A DNA stretch of 64,000 bases from the NCBI GenBank assembly GCA_963718605.1, contig OY970363.1, positions 1,364,001 to 1,428,000 on the forward strand, given 5' to 3'. The position numbers and the translations under genes were made by a program. The notes beneath the pieces are model-generated. The model was not told the origin of the DNA. It saw nothing but the letters and a program-made list of their open reading frames with translations, and made no database searches. This DNA is from JACCXE01 sp963718605 (GTDB taxonomy: Bacteria; Actinomycetota; Acidimicrobiia; Acidimicrobiales; JACCXE01). Shown here piece after piece: positions 8,757-17,155 of this stretch (the stretch's first letter is position 1; each line of letters opens with the position of its first letter).

Positions 8757-9881
8757 TTAAGTTGAAGCCAAGAAGTTCAGGAGCAACTCGTTCACCGCGT
8801 CGGGTTTCTCCTGCTGCACCCAATGGCCGGCGCCCTCGATCAGATGGACGCCCCTCATGTCGGTGGACGCCGTCTGCTGCATGCGTTGCAGAGCGCCCGG
8901 GGCTTGGTAGATGCCCCAGTCGCTCGTGCCGGCAATGAACATCGACGGCACATCAATGGTGCGGCCGGCGAACAGCTCGAGATCGCTGTTGAAGCGACCG
9001 CTCGTGAACACGCGATAAAACTGCAAGCCACCTTGGAAGCCGATGCGTTCGTACTCCGCGGCATAGATCGCCAATTCGGCGTCCGTGAGCCAGTGGGCGG
9101 CCGCGATCTGCTCTGAGGACGGCATCTCTTTGGACACGGTCGACGCCATGTCCTCGTCCAAATCCATGACGTAGTACGTGGGCATCTTGGCCAGTTCTTC
9201 CGCGGTGCGACCCGCCAACTCGAACGGTCGGTTGCCAGCCCAGTCGCCGCTCTTGAAATGGAAATACGCCCGCAGGAAATCGTGGACGCCCTGCGGGGCT
9301 TTCCACATGTCGTCATTGGCGGCTTCCGTTGAGAAGTACCACTGGTAGTGCTTGCGCGGACGGGGTAACGCGGCGAGAGCGGCATGAAGGTCGGACCCCG
9401 GCGCCTGCGGCGGGCTGACCAGCGGTGGCGGCCCGGCGAACGGGGCACTCATCAAGACCACACGCTTGAAGAAGTCGGGCCGCACGAGTGCCGCGACGGC
9501 CGCGGGGACAGATCCAAAGTCGTGGCCGACAACCGCGTGGACCGAGTCATGGCCGAGGGCTGCCACGACGCCCATGGCGTCGCGCACGTAATTCAAGAAG
9601 CGAAACGGGGCCAGGTCGGTGTCGTAACGGTTCTCCCAGCCGGTCGTGCGCCCGTAGCCTCGCTGGTCAAGCGCAAACACGTGATAGCCGGCCTCGGCCA
9701 ATGCCGGCAGCACCTTGCGCCAGCTATAGGCAATCTCAGGGAACCCGTGCAAGAGCAGGACAGCCGGTCGATCGCGATCTTCGAAACCCGCTTCCAGAAC
9801 GTGCACATCAAGACCGTTGATCCCCGTGAGAATCCGACTCCGGACGCCGGCCGGAAGCACGGAGTCGGGCAGCGCATCCAT
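8757..9881 (-). CDS. Epoxide-hydrolase-type alpha/beta hydrolase
   Basis: 374 residues. Motifs in order: LLLHGFPEIAYSW (oxyanion HGFP), ALDQRGYGRT, VVGHDFGSVPA with Asp as nucleophile, cap domain, and GAGHWVQQEKP with the catalytic His. An Asp nucleophile in GHDFG points to soluble epoxide hydrolases rather than Ser esterases. These enzymes open epoxides to diols, and the physiological substrate is unknown. The start has no Shine-Dalgarno; AGGCTA on the plus strand at 9888-9893 gives TAGCCT 6 nt before ATG, so a leaderless message is likely. The stop lies 6 nt from the convergent tRNA-Ala. Confidence 0.87.
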   Translation of the reverse strand: MDALPDSVLPAGVRSRILTGINGLDVHVLEAGFEDRDRPAVLLLHGFPEIAYSWRKVLPALAEAGYHVFALDQRGYGRTTGWENRYDTDLAPFRFLNYVRDAMGVVAALGHDSVHAVVGHDFGSVPAAVAALVRPDFFKRVVLMSAPFAGPPPLVSPPQAPGSDLHAALAALPRPRKHYQWYFSTEAANDDMWKAPQGVHDFLRAYFHFKSGDWAGNRPFELAGRTAEELAKMPTYYVMDLDEDMASTVSKEMPSSEQIAAAHWLTDAELAIYAAEYERIGFQGGLQFYRVFTSGRFNSDLELFAGRTIDVPSMFIAGTSDWGIYQAPGALQRMQQTASTDMRGVHLIEGAGHWVQQEKPDAVNELLLNFLAST

Positions 9882-9926
9882 GGTTTGAGGCTACGAAGAT
9901 TCCAGCCCGCACGCGCCCCTTCCGAG

Positions 9927-10385
9927 TTAGGCGTTGTCGATGCGGAACACCGGATGGCGCGTGGCCGCCGCGGCCATGTCGTCGTCCGCCGCCTCGGGGC
10001 CGACGCCTTCGAAGAACTGGCCGACTTCCCACTTCCACCGCCGCAGGTACGCCCGGAGGATGTCGGGCTTGTCCTCGGCGGTTAGCTCGACGGCTCGGAA
10101 CTCCTCGACGCGCCGCCCCACGCGGAGGCGGCCGCCGCCCGCGACGCGCAAGTTGCGCACCCACTGCGTGGTGCCGCGCGGCGCCACCAGGTAGCGCACG
10201 CCGTCGACGGTCAGCAGGTTGACGGGAACCTCGCGCCACTCGCCCGTGACGCGACCGCGCACGGCGAGAACGCGTGAACCCCACACACTCAGACCGCGAC
10301 CAGTGAGCCACGCGACGAACGGATTGAAGGCCTTGCGCGTGAAGCGGCCGGGCTCGCGGTAGTGAGTCTGTGTAGTTGCAGCCAT
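9927..10385 (-). CDS. Deazaflavin (F420)-dependent nitroreductase family protein
   Basis: 152 residues from ATG 10385, chosen over the longer frame (10397) because GGGAGA lies just upstream. Typical DDN-family features: N-terminal FTRKAFNPFVAWLTGRG, then RVTGEWREVPVNLL and YLVAPRGTTQWVRNLRVAGGG, the split-barrel pattern that holds F420 or a related deazaflavin. Members reduce quinones, nitroaromatics or unsaturated ketones. It is divergent from a TetR regulator, with the operator pair between them, so it is probably repressed by that protein. Confidence 0.85.
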   Translation of the reverse strand: MAATTQTHYREPGRFTRKAFNPFVAWLTGRGLSVWGSRVLAVRGRVTGEWREVPVNLLTVDGVRYLVAPRGTTQWVRNLRVAGGGRLRVGRRVEEFRAVELTAEDKPDILRAYLRRWKWEVGQFFEGVGPEAADDDMAAAATRHPVFRIDNA

Positions 10386-10401
10386 CGGTTCTCCCAAATA
10401 T

Positions 10402-10431
10402 GAGCAGTGCTCACACTTTAGAGCACTGCTC
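10402..10431. promoter_or_regulatory. Paired palindromic operator for TetR regulator
   Basis: Two 11-bp sites, GAGCAGTGCTC (10402-10412) and GAGCACTGCTC (10421-10431), are exact inverted copies separated by 8 nt. Each is itself a perfect palindrome around its central base. Centre-to-centre spacing is 19 bp, close to two helical turns. They fill the divergent spacer between the nitroreductase and the TetR gene and touch the latter's -10 (TATCGT, 10435-10440), so autorepression is expected. Confidence 0.8.
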
Positions 10432-10447
10432 TGGTATCGTCAAGGGC

Positions 10448-11134
10448 GTGACTGGAGCCCGCGCCCGTGCCCGCGTTGCGACCATCGCCGACATCAAGGC
10501 GGAGGCGAGTCGGCACCTCGCCGAGACCGGTGCCGCCGGATTGTCGCTGCGGGGGGTGGCCCGCGAGCTCGGCATGGTGTCGTCGGGGATCTACCGGTAC
10601 TTCGCTACGCGTGACGAGTTGCTCACCGCGTTGATCCTCGACGCGTACAACGAACTGGGCGACGCCGCCGAGGCGGCAGCCATTGCGACGCGGGGGTCGG
10701 CGCGGCGGCGCTGGATCGAGACCGCGGTGGCCGTGCGGGACTGGGGCGTGGCGCATCCGCACAAGTGGGCGCTGCTGTACGGATCACCAGTTCCGGGCTA
10801 CGCCGCGCCCGACACCACGGTTGACCCGGGCACGCGGGTTTCGCGCGCGCTGCTGCGCATCGTCGCGGACGCGGTCGGTTCAGGCCAGATGCGCGACGTC
10901 GAGGGGCCACCGGTTCCCCGTCAACTCGGACGCGAGCTCAGCCGGTTGGCCGAGCTAACGGACATGCCTGTGGCCCCCGCGACAGTTGTGCGCGTGCTCG
11001 CGGCGTGGAGCCAGTTGTTCGGTCTCGTCAGCTTCGAGGTGTTCGGGCAGACCCGCGGTGTCGTCGAGGACCACGCCGCGCTATTACGCGCCTCAGCCGA
11101 CCTCATGGCCACCACGATCGGCCTGACCGTCTGA
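10448..11134 (+). CDS. TetR/AcrR family transcriptional regulator
   Basis: 228 residues from GTG 10448. The N-terminal HTH (TIADIKAEASRHLAETGAAG, then LSLRGVARELG and SGIYRYFATRDELLTAL) is a classic TetR DNA-binding domain. The C-terminal half, with HPHKWALLYGSPVPGYAAP, matches the WHG-type ligand domain found in many actinobacterial TetR proteins. The longer open frame from 10376 covers the operator and is not credible. TATCGT 7 nt before GTG indicates leaderless transcription. It probably controls itself and the divergent F420-type reductase. Confidence 0.9.
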   Translation: MTGARARARVATIADIKAEASRHLAETGAAGLSLRGVARELGMVSSGIYRYFATRDELLTALILDAYNELGDAAEAAAIATRGSARRRWIETAVAVRDWGVAHPHKWALLYGSPVPGYAAPDTTVDPGTRVSRALLRIVADAVGSGQMRDVEGPPVPRQLGRELSRLAELTDMPVAPATVVRVLAAWSQLFGLVSFEVFGQTRGVVEDHAALLRASADLMATTIGLTV

Positions 11135-11135
11135 C

Positions 11136-11161
11136 GGTGGTAGCCGAGCCGGCTAACCACC
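11136..11161 (+). terminator. Hairpin after TetR gene
   Basis: GGTGGT-AGCC pairs with GGCT-A-ACCACC (10 bp, A11155 bulged) around the loop GAGCC. It begins 2 nt after the TetR stop and ends 11 nt before the next start. No T-run follows. It could terminate the regulator transcript or attenuate read-through. Confidence 0.5.
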
Positions 11162-11172
11162 ACAATGGACGA

Positions 11173-11625
11173 ATGACAACTCGAAACGTCTTGCTTTGGC
11201 TGCACATCTGCGCGATCGCCGGGTGGCTCGGCGCCAACTTTGTGCAACTCGTGCTGTCGCCGTACTTCGAAAAGGTGGGCGGCGAAACGCGCCGGGGTTG
11301 GACGGAAGCAACCAACTGGCTCGGCACGCGTTACTACGCCGTCGTCGGCGTTTTGATTCTGCTCACGGGCGTCGGGCTTGTCCTCAAGACGCCCTACGAC
11401 TTCAGTGCTGGTTTCGTCGGCCTCGGCATCTTCACGGTGGTGCTCGGCGCGGTGATGGGTGGCGCCGTGTTCGCACCGCTCACCAAGAAGCGACTTGAAG
11501 GAATTGACGCCGGCGACGAGAGCCGCGCGAAGGCGGCGCTGAACCGCATCACGATGGCGGGTGTCTTCGACACGGCGTTGGTGGCCGTGACGGTGCTCGC
11601 GATGGTCTACCGCTGGAAGGCCTAG
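11173..11625 (+). CDS. Four-helix integral membrane protein
   Basis: 150 residues from ATG 11173. Four hydrophobic segments are visible: VLLWLHICAIAGWLGANFVQ, YYAVVGVLILLTGVGLVL, FVGLGIFTVVLGAVMGGAVF and the C-terminal FDTALVAVTVLAMVYRW. The first helix carries a His and Trp-Leu-Gly pattern seen in some heme-copper-related or DUF2269-like membrane proteins, but I cannot assign a family firmly. It lies 39 nt after the TetR gene and may share its control. The stop overlaps the stop of a small minus-strand frame. Confidence 0.6.
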   Translation: MTTRNVLLWLHICAIAGWLGANFVQLVLSPYFEKVGGETRRGWTEATNWLGTRYYAVVGVLILLTGVGLVLKTPYDFSAGFVGLGIFTVVLGAVMGGAVFAPLTKKRLEGIDAGDESRAKAALNRITMAGVFDTALVAVTVLAMVYRWKA

Positions 11626-11789
11626 GGGCAGTAGCCGGCTTGCAGTTGCCCGCCGCCAACCAGGGGTATCTGCACGCAGGCGGCGGGCACGGTCCTGGGC
11701 ACCGCGTCAGGCAAGCGCTCAGCGAGGGCTCCGAGAAGCGCGGCCAGTGTTGCCGCAACGACGACGAGCTTCTGCGCGATTCCGGCCAT
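11622..11789 (-). CDS. Small secreted or membrane peptide, 55 residues
   Basis: ATG 11789 opens a frame starting MAGIAQKLVVVAATLAALLG, a signal-like hydrophobic helix. A short Pro/Val linker and two Cys follow, with the tail QLQAGYCP. It begins 9 nt after the stop of the upstream protein, which itself ends GRCP, so the two C-termini look alike. No ribosome site is evident. Its stop overlaps the convergent membrane-protein stop (CTAG). A real gene is plausible but not proven. Confidence 0.4.
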   Translation of the reverse strand: MAGIAQKLVVVAATLAALLGALAERLPDAVPRTVPAACVQIPLVGGGQLQAGYCP

Positions 11790-11798
11790 GCGTAGAGG

Positions 11799-12293
11799 TT
11801 ATGGGCAGCGACCGTCGGTTTGGTACGCGGGCTTCTCCCACTTGTTCTCGCAGCCGCTGCCGTGTTGCGCGGCCTCTGCCAGGTACATCGGGCCGAAGGC
11901 ATCGCCGTACTGCTCGAACTGGGCGACGTGGACCATCTCGTGCACGAGGAGATTCCCGACACACGCTTCGCGACAGAAGATCCAGTGGGCGTAGGTGGTG
12001 CCGTCGGCCGTGGGCGAACCGGACGGCTGGATGTTGAGGTGCTCGACGCAGTGCACCGGGATGCCCAGTTGCGACGTGGCGCAGATGCGTTGCGTGCCGC
12101 CGGTGCCGACCGCGATCGTCGAGGCGAAGAGATCGGTGCCCGGGTTCGGGTTGCCCTTGATCACAGGAACTTGCGGCGGGTTCACCGGCAGCGTTGCCGC
12201 ATCGGCCGACGCCGCACTCGCGGTTGACGCGACCAGGCATGCGGCCGTCGCCAACAGCGCTCCCGCGATGAGTCGAATGGTCCGTGTCGCCAC
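11799..12293 (-). CDS. Secreted protein with HExxH metallopeptidase-like motif
   Basis: About 164 residues from GTG 12293, which follows a G-run. A Sec signal (IAGALLATAACLVASTASAASA) leads to a small exported domain. It contains HEMVHVAQF, an HExxH zinc-site pattern, plus four Cys (RICATS, VHCVEH, IFCREACVG) and a final GSGC/GRCP pair that suggest disulfides. Proteins of this type look like small zinc peptidases with a QY/GDAFGPMYLAEAA region supplying a possible third ligand (Glu). Peptidase activity is inferred from the motif only. Confidence 0.6.
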   Translation of the reverse strand: MATRTIRLIAGALLATAACLVASTASAASADAATLPVNPPQVPVIKGNPNPGTDLFASTIAVGTGGTQRICATSQLGIPVHCVEHLNIQPSGSPTADGTTYAHWIFCREACVGNLLVHEMVHVAQFEQYGDAFGPMYLAEAAQHGSGCENKWEKPAYQTDGRCP

Positions 12294-12355
12294 GTGATGT
12301 ACCCCCAATTAGTCCCCGTCTCGACGCGAGGATATCGCTGCGTATTGTCGGCGGC

Positions 12356-12886
12356 ATGGAAGCGAAGAACCTCGCAGACCTGTACGACCTGCCCTTGCTC
12401 GAATGGGGACACGTCACCTCTGCGTTGGACCAAGGCCTGACGCAAGCCCCGGACACGGGCGGGCCGAATCGGCACACCTGTTGGCTGGCAACGATCGACG
12501 CCGACGGCGCGCCGCACATCACGGGCGTCGGCGCGCAATGGGTCGACGGCGCGTTCTGGTTCGAAACCGGCGAGACGACGCGCAAAGGCCGGAACATCGA
12601 GCGTGATCCGCGCTGCACGTTGAGTGTGGCGATGAAGGACGTCGACCTTGTCGTCGAGGGTGAGGCGCACAAAGTGACCGACCCCGAGACTGTGGCGGCA
12701 ATGGCGCGTGAGTGGGCGCGCGGTGGCTGGCCCTGCCGCGTTGACGAGTCGGGTATTGCGCTTACCGCTGAGTTCAGTGCGCCATCGGCGGGCCCGCCGC
12801 CGTGGTCGGTCTACCGCCTCACGCTCCGCGCCGCGACGGCGCTGTCTACCGTCGAGCCGGGCGGCGCGACCCGCTGGCGTTTCTAG
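12356..12886 (+). CDS. Pyridoxamine 5'-phosphate oxidase family (PPOX) protein
   Basis: 176 residues from ATG 12356. The split barrel is visible as TCWLATIDADGAPHITGVGA, WFETGETTRKGRNIERDPR and CTLSVAMKDVDLVVEGEAHK, the usual FMN/F420-binding pattern of general PPOX proteins. The exact substrate cannot be stated. TATTGT (12343-12348) sits 7 nt before ATG, indicating a leaderless start. The in-frame extension to 12284 crosses that promoter. Its TAG stop overlaps the TAG of the convergent PhyH gene. Confidence 0.8.
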   Translation: MEAKNLADLYDLPLLEWGHVTSALDQGLTQAPDTGGPNRHTCWLATIDADGAPHITGVGAQWVDGAFWFETGETTRKGRNIERDPRCTLSVAMKDVDLVVEGEAHKVTDPETVAAMAREWARGGWPCRVDESGIALTAEFSAPSAGPPPWSVYRLTLRAATALSTVEPGGATRWRF

Positions 12887-13764
12887 AGTTCGCCGCGCGC
12901 CATCAACGCGACCGGGTCCTGCATGCGCACCATGCCGAGGTAGCCCCCGCCGCGCTCGAAGCCGTCGTGCACGGCGTAGCCGAGCAGCTCCTGTGCCTGA
13001 CGCGGCAGCTTCGCCGCGACGTCGGGCGGCGTCGACAAGTAGTTGTTCTCCTCGGTGCGCAACCAACCCAAGCAGTAGCTGAGGTGGGCGCCGCGCCGCG
13101 GGATGTTGGTGGTATTTGCGCTGCCGCCGTGAATGGTGCCGCCGAGGTAGATCACCGCTGAACCCGCAGGCATCTCGGCGTAGGCGACCTGCTCGGGTTT
13201 GGGCTGGGGGCCCATCACCTGTTCGAACGGAGTGAGGGCGCGGTCGTCCCACGTGTGGCTGCCGGGCACCACGCGGGTGGCGCCGTTGTCGCGCGTGAAG
13301 TCGACGAACGCAATCACTGAGGCGAGCTGCAACTCGGGGCCGGGACGGGGCACGTCGCTCCACACGGCCTCATCACGGTGGAGTACCTGATCTGGGCTAC
13401 CCGGACCTCGCTGCAACAGGTGACCGAGGTTCAACTGAAAGCGCGCGCAGTTCGGGCCGAGGATCGCATCGGCTATCGCGAGGTACAGCGGGTGACACAT
13501 CACCTCGGTGGCGAACGTCGGCGATAGCCCCGGCACACCCGCGACCTGCTTCGTCTCCGAGCCATGGAACGCGTGCATGAACTCGTTGAACATCTCGGCG
13601 GACGGATCAGCGGCGCGCACCGCGTCCTCGACGTCCGCGTTGACTCGATCGACGACGTCCTGCGTGAGAAGGCCTTCGACGATCACGGCACCATCGGCGC
13701 CGAGCGCGGCGAGGATCGGCGCGACATCGTCGCCGACACTGAATCGCTGGACGGTGGCAGTCAT
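12883..13764 (-). CDS. Phytanoyl-CoA dioxygenase (PhyH) family protein
   Basis: 293 residues. The Fe(II)/2-oxoglutarate facial triad is visible: H-x-D in VLHRDEAVW, the distal His in GTIHGGSAN, and an Arg (PRRGAHLSY) for 2-oxoglutarate. VVPGSHTWDD is the typical PhyH loop. These enzymes hydroxylate fatty acyl chains or small metabolites; substrate unknown. Its start overlaps the stop of the upstream phosphoesterase gene (ATGA), so both are translated from one message. Another PhyH paralogue lies at 21.3 kb. Confidence 0.87.
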   Translation of the reverse strand: MTATVQRFSVGDDVAPILAALGADGAVIVEGLLTQDVVDRVNADVEDAVRAADPSAEMFNEFMHAFHGSETKQVAGVPGLSPTFATEVMCHPLYLAIADAILGPNCARFQLNLGHLLQRGPGSPDQVLHRDEAVWSDVPRPGPELQLASVIAFVDFTRDNGATRVVPGSHTWDDRALTPFEQVMGPQPKPEQVAYAEMPAGSAVIYLGGTIHGGSANTTNIPRRGAHLSYCLGWLRTEENNYLSTPPDVAAKLPRQAQELLGYAVHDGFERGGGYLGMVRMQDPVALMARGEL

Positions 13765-15380
13765 TTGGAGTCTCCACGGTTGTTTGTGTGGTCGGTGCGC
13801 CGCAGCCGCGCGGCCACGGCGGCGGCGATCGCGGCGGCGCCCGCGAGTAGGGGAATGTTGCCGTCGCCGCCCGTGCGCGGCAGGACCTTGCCCGCAACCT
13901 TGGTCGGTGTCGTCGTGGTTGTGACCGCGCCGGCCGGTGTACGCGTTGTCGCTACAACGCCGCTCGGACGACCCCGCGCGGGCAACTTGTATTGCGTCGG
14001 CATCGATTGATTCGTCGGCATGGCCGGGTCGGGCAGCGTGCGCTGCGCCTTGGCTTTGGCGACGAGCATGTTGGCGTCGGGCAGCGCCGGCACATCGGCG
14101 CGCGCCGGTCCCGCGAAGTTGATGGCGCTCGTCAGGTCTCCGACCGTCTCGCGACGCCAGTCGCTGATTTCGTGGTGGTGCACGTTGAACCGTCGCTCCA
14201 GCAACTGGATGATCGACGTGTGATCAAAGACATCGCTGCTCACGAGCGGTCCGCGCGTGAACGGCGAGATCAGAAGCATCGGCACGCGGTAGCCGAGGCC
14301 CACCGGCAGGCCCGCCACGTGTTCGTCGAGGACGATCGGTAACGGCGTGGGCGGACGCACGTGGTCAAAGTGCCCGTCGTTCTCGTCGTAGTTGATGATG
14401 AACAACGTCTTGGCCCACACGTCCGGATTCGACGTCAACGCCCGCAGTATCTGATCGATGAACTGCGCGCCGCGGCTGGGCGATTGGTTCGGATGCTCGG
14501 AGGTCTCGGTGGCACCCACGATGTAGCTGACCTGCGGCAGCCGGTCCGCCAACACGTCGGCCCTGAGACGGGCCGCGGTGGCCTCGCCGAGCAACGACGT
14601 CGACGGGATGAAGCTGTTGCCGCGCCGGTAGAGATCGGTGTGCGTGTCGGCGAAGCCCGCGAAGCTCGGCAGCATGTTGTCGTCGTAGTTGTCGTGCTCT
14701 TGGTAGAGGTACCAATCGACGCCGGCCTCTTGCAGCGTTTCCGGGAAGGTCTTCCACTTCAGCGCACCGGGCGTGTCATTGGTGTTCTCGATGATCGGCC
14801 CACCGCGTGTGCCGAGCGCGTCGATGGAGCCGCTCATCAGCATCAACCGGTTCGGGTTGGTCGGGCCGAGCACCGAGCAGAAGTAGCGGTCGCACACCGT
14901 GAAGCCGTTGGCCAACGCGTAGTGATAGGGGACGTCCTCTTCGTTGTAGTAGCCCATCACGACCGGCTGGTTGTGTTGGCCGAGCATGAACTGATCCATG
15001 AGGCCTTCGTTCCACATGATGTGCTGCTCAGGCCAGCTGTGGCCCAGGCTGCCGAAGCTCTGCGCCTTGGTGGTGGCCGTGTCCATGTGCCACGGCAACA
15101 CGTAGCCCGACGGATTTCGCAGCACGCGAATGTCGCGTTGGCGGAACACGCCAGGAATCGCGTGCGGGTCTTCGAAGCCAATCACGCCCGACATGCGCCC
15201 GAAGTACTCGTCGAAGGATCGGTTCTCTTGCATGAGGATCACGAAGTGTTCGATGTCGTTGAGCGACGCCGGACCCTGGGGGACAGGCGCGGCGAGCGCC
15301 CGGGCGAGGCCCGGCCCCATGGCGGCGCCCGCGACGCCCGCGGCCGCGCCACCGATGAATTGCCTACGTGTGAACTCCAC
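13761..15380 (-). CDS. Exported phosphoesterase (phospholipase C-like) with LPXTG anchor
   Basis: 539 residues from GTG 15380. The N-terminus FTRRQFIGGAAAGVAGAAMG is a Tat signal (RRxF). The catalytic part shows LMQENRSFDEYFGRM and INYDENDGHFDHV, the marks of the phosphoesterase family (PF04185) that includes acid phosphatases and phospholipases C. The C-terminus carries LPRTG, a hydrophobic helix and a basic tail, so this is a folded, Tat-exported enzyme bearing a cell-wall sorting signal. GTG shares its G with the TAG of the upstream MmcQ gene, indicating coupling. The longer frame to 15443 lies inside that gene. Confidence 0.88.
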   Translation of the reverse strand: MEFTRRQFIGGAAAGVAGAAMGPGLARALAAPVPQGPASLNDIEHFVILMQENRSFDEYFGRMSGVIGFEDPHAIPGVFRQRDIRVLRNPSGYVLPWHMDTATTKAQSFGSLGHSWPEQHIMWNEGLMDQFMLGQHNQPVVMGYYNEEDVPYHYALANGFTVCDRYFCSVLGPTNPNRLMLMSGSIDALGTRGGPIIENTNDTPGALKWKTFPETLQEAGVDWYLYQEHDNYDDNMLPSFAGFADTHTDLYRRGNSFIPSTSLLGEATAARLRADVLADRLPQVSYIVGATETSEHPNQSPSRGAQFIDQILRALTSNPDVWAKTLFIINYDENDGHFDHVRPPTPLPIVLDEHVAGLPVGLGYRVPMLLISPFTRGPLVSSDVFDHTSIIQLLERRFNVHHHEISDWRRETVGDLTSAINFAGPARADVPALPDANMLVAKAKAQRTLPDPAMPTNQSMPTQYKLPARGRPSGVVATTRTPAGAVTTTTTPTKVAGKVLPRTGGDGNIPLLAGAAAIAAAVAARLRRTDHTNNRGDSK

Positions 15381-15733
15381 TATTTGGACGCGTGCGCGGC
15401 GTCGTATTCGGCGAGCACGCGCTTGGGTGCCTTCATCCGCCACGCGTCTTCAAGGAGTTCCTTTACCTGGGCCGCCTCCGCGTGCGCGAGGAAAATACGC
15501 AGCCACTCCGGCCGTGGTTTCTTGCCCCACACGATGTGCTCATAGGCCGCCGGGTGCTCGGCCACGAGCGCTTCGGCTTCGAGCGGATCGGCGTAGATGT
15601 GCAACTTGCCGCCGTCAGGCGGAACGGTGCAGTAGATCTTGCCCTTGACTCGGAACGACGACGCCTCGAAGTGTGGTTCTTCCGTTGTCTCCGGCAGCGA
15701 CATGGCGTATTTGCGGACGGCGTCGATTCGCAC
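15380..15733 (-). CDS. MmcQ/YjbR family protein
   Basis: 117 residues from GTG 15733. Pattern typical of the YjbR fold: RKYAMSLPETTEEPHFEASSFRVKGKIY near the N-terminus and PAAYEHIVWGKKPRPEWLRIFL later. The family is a small DNA-binding-like fold of unclear function. AGCGTA at 15740-15745 (TACGCT on the coding strand) is 6 nt upstream of GTG, so leaderless expression is likely. It is the first gene of the unit that runs into the phosphoesterase and PhyH genes by one-base and four-base overlaps. Confidence 0.8.
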   Translation of the reverse strand: MRIDAVRKYAMSLPETTEEPHFEASSFRVKGKIYCTVPPDGGKLHIYADPLEAEALVAEHPAAYEHIVWGKKPRPEWLRIFLAHAEAAQVKELLEDAWRMKAPKRVLAEYDAAHASK

Positions 15734-15759
15734 GGCCGGAGCGTACGCCGCTCGGGTGC

Positions 15760-16425
15760 TCAGGATCCGAGGAGGTAGTCGGTGACTAGGTCGGGATGGG
15801 CGAGCGCGATCAGGTGACCACCAGGCAACACGTCGGGCTCGATGCCGAGCCGTTCGCGGGCGACCCGCTGCTGGAAGGTGAGCGGAAAGAAGCGGTCGTC
15901 GGCGCCCGCGAGCACCCGCAGGTCGGCCGGCCAAGACGTGAAGTCGCACGTCGAAGCGAACACCGCGTCGGCCTCGGCGCCTTGGTGCTGCTCGCCTTCG
16001 GTGGCGACGTCGTCCGGTACGTCATGCAAGAAGTAGGTGAACGGATCGAACTCGGTGGGATAGCCCTGCGCGCGGGCCGCCGCGTCCCGCGCGTCGACTG
16101 CGCCCACGTTGTCCCACCACGCCCCGGGCGTCTCGCCCGGTTCGGGGATCATGGCGTTGATCAAAACCAGCGACGACACCGCCGTACGCGCACACACCAA
16201 CGGCGCGGTGAACCCGCCCAGCGATTGGGCGACGACTACGACGTCGTCACGGTCGCCGATCGCGTTGACCGCGATATCGGTGTACTCGGGCAGTCCCGCG
16301 GCTTCGTCGTCGCCGGGAAAGTCGACCGCGAACGCGTTGTGTCCCGCGGCGTGCAGCAGCGGCACGACGTAGCTCCAGTACCAACCCGCACCCCCGGCAC
16401 CTGGCAACAGCACGAACGTGCTCAC
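15760..16425 (-). CDS. Alpha/beta hydrolase
   Basis: 221 residues. FVLLPGAGGAGWYWSYVVPLL gives the oxyanion loop, VVVAQSLGGFTAPLV the nucleophile elbow with Ser, GADDRFFP the acid region and PGGHLIALAHP the catalytic His. The size and arrangement match the small esterase/hydroxynitrile-lyase-like subfamily. Substrate unknown. GTG start lies 7 nt after the preceding gene's TGA, so it is probably co-transcribed with that gene of unknown function. Confidence 0.82.
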   Translation of the reverse strand: MSTFVLLPGAGGAGWYWSYVVPLLHAAGHNAFAVDFPGDDEAAGLPEYTDIAVNAIGDRDDVVVVAQSLGGFTAPLVCARTAVSSLVLINAMIPEPGETPGAWWDNVGAVDARDAAARAQGYPTEFDPFTYFLHDVPDDVATEGEQHQGAEADAVFASTCDFTSWPADLRVLAGADDRFFPLTFQQRVARERLGIEPDVLPGGHLIALAHPDLVTDYLLGS

Positions 16426-16432
16426 CGGTCGA

Positions 16433-17155
16433 TCACCCGAGCGGCGACCAGCCCGAGACGCGCAACAGCCGACTTTCCCACTGGTCGCGGACTTCGAGCG
16501 CGTCGATCATCCAGCTGCCGGGCTGCTTGTACGCGTCGGGTACCTCGCGGTTGAACAACGGCAGCAGGCCAGCTTGGTTGTTCACGCGTTGCCACAGCAC
16601 GATCTCGCGGTGCTTGCCGCTGCCGAAGCGCGGGATGAACGCGGCCACGAGTTCGAGTAACCCGCCACCCGGCCGCGCGTTCGCCGTCTCCAGCGTCTTG
16701 ACGTAGAGCGTCGACGCCTTCGCCAAGTAGTTGTCGAATTCGCCGCGGTGGGGCCACGCCGTGTCCTCCATGAACAACGGCAGCGTCCCGTCCGCCGGTT
16801 CCTCCGACGCCGCGGGAATCGTCGACAGGTCGACGGTCTGCATCGCCGAGAACGGCGCGGGCTCGAGCACCTTCGCTTCGAGGCTGTGGCGCAGCGAGTC
16901 GACCTCGGCGTACCAGTCGTGCAGGTCCCCCGAATGGATCCGTTGATTGAGATCGTCGAGCGCCGCGCTCGACGCAACCGCCGTGACGGTAACGAAGACG
17001 TACGCCCATCCCGTGCCGTGCGCTTGGTGCATGAACCAGAGCAGCCGGGCGTCGTCGGACTTGGCCAACATCGGCGCCCAACCGTTGCGGTACAGGTCCT
17101 CGAAGCGGTCGGCGTCCCTGCCGGCCACGCGGTGCGTTTCGTGTACGAACAGCAT
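16433..17155 (-). CDS. Protein of unknown function, possible NIPSNAP-like barrel
   Basis: 240 residues without a motif I can assign firmly. The N-terminus (LFVHETHRVAGRDADRFEDL) and a second similar half (PGGGLLELVAAFIPRFGSG, IVLWQRVNN) look like two ferredoxin-like units, as in NIPSNAP or other dimeric alpha/beta-barrel proteins. This is a guess from pattern. TAGGGT lies 6 nt before its ATG. It shares a 22-bp divergent promoter with a lipoprotein gene. Confidence 0.5.
   Translation of the reverse strand: MLFVHETHRVAGRDADRFEDLYRNGWAPMLAKSDDARLLWFMHQAHGTGWAYVFVTVTAVASSAALDDLNQRIHSGDLHDWYAEVDSLRHSLEAKVLEPAPFSAMQTVDLSTIPAASEEPADGTLPLFMEDTAWPHRGEFDNYLAKASTLYVKTLETANARPGGGLLELVAAFIPRFGSGKHREIVLWQRVNNQAGLLPLFNREVPDAYKQPGSWMIDALEVRDQWESRLLRVSGWSPLG

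Noticed and set aside
14361..15545. A 394-residue plus-strand open frame
   Set aside because: Antisense to the phosphoesterase gene, whose catalytic motifs are unmistakable.
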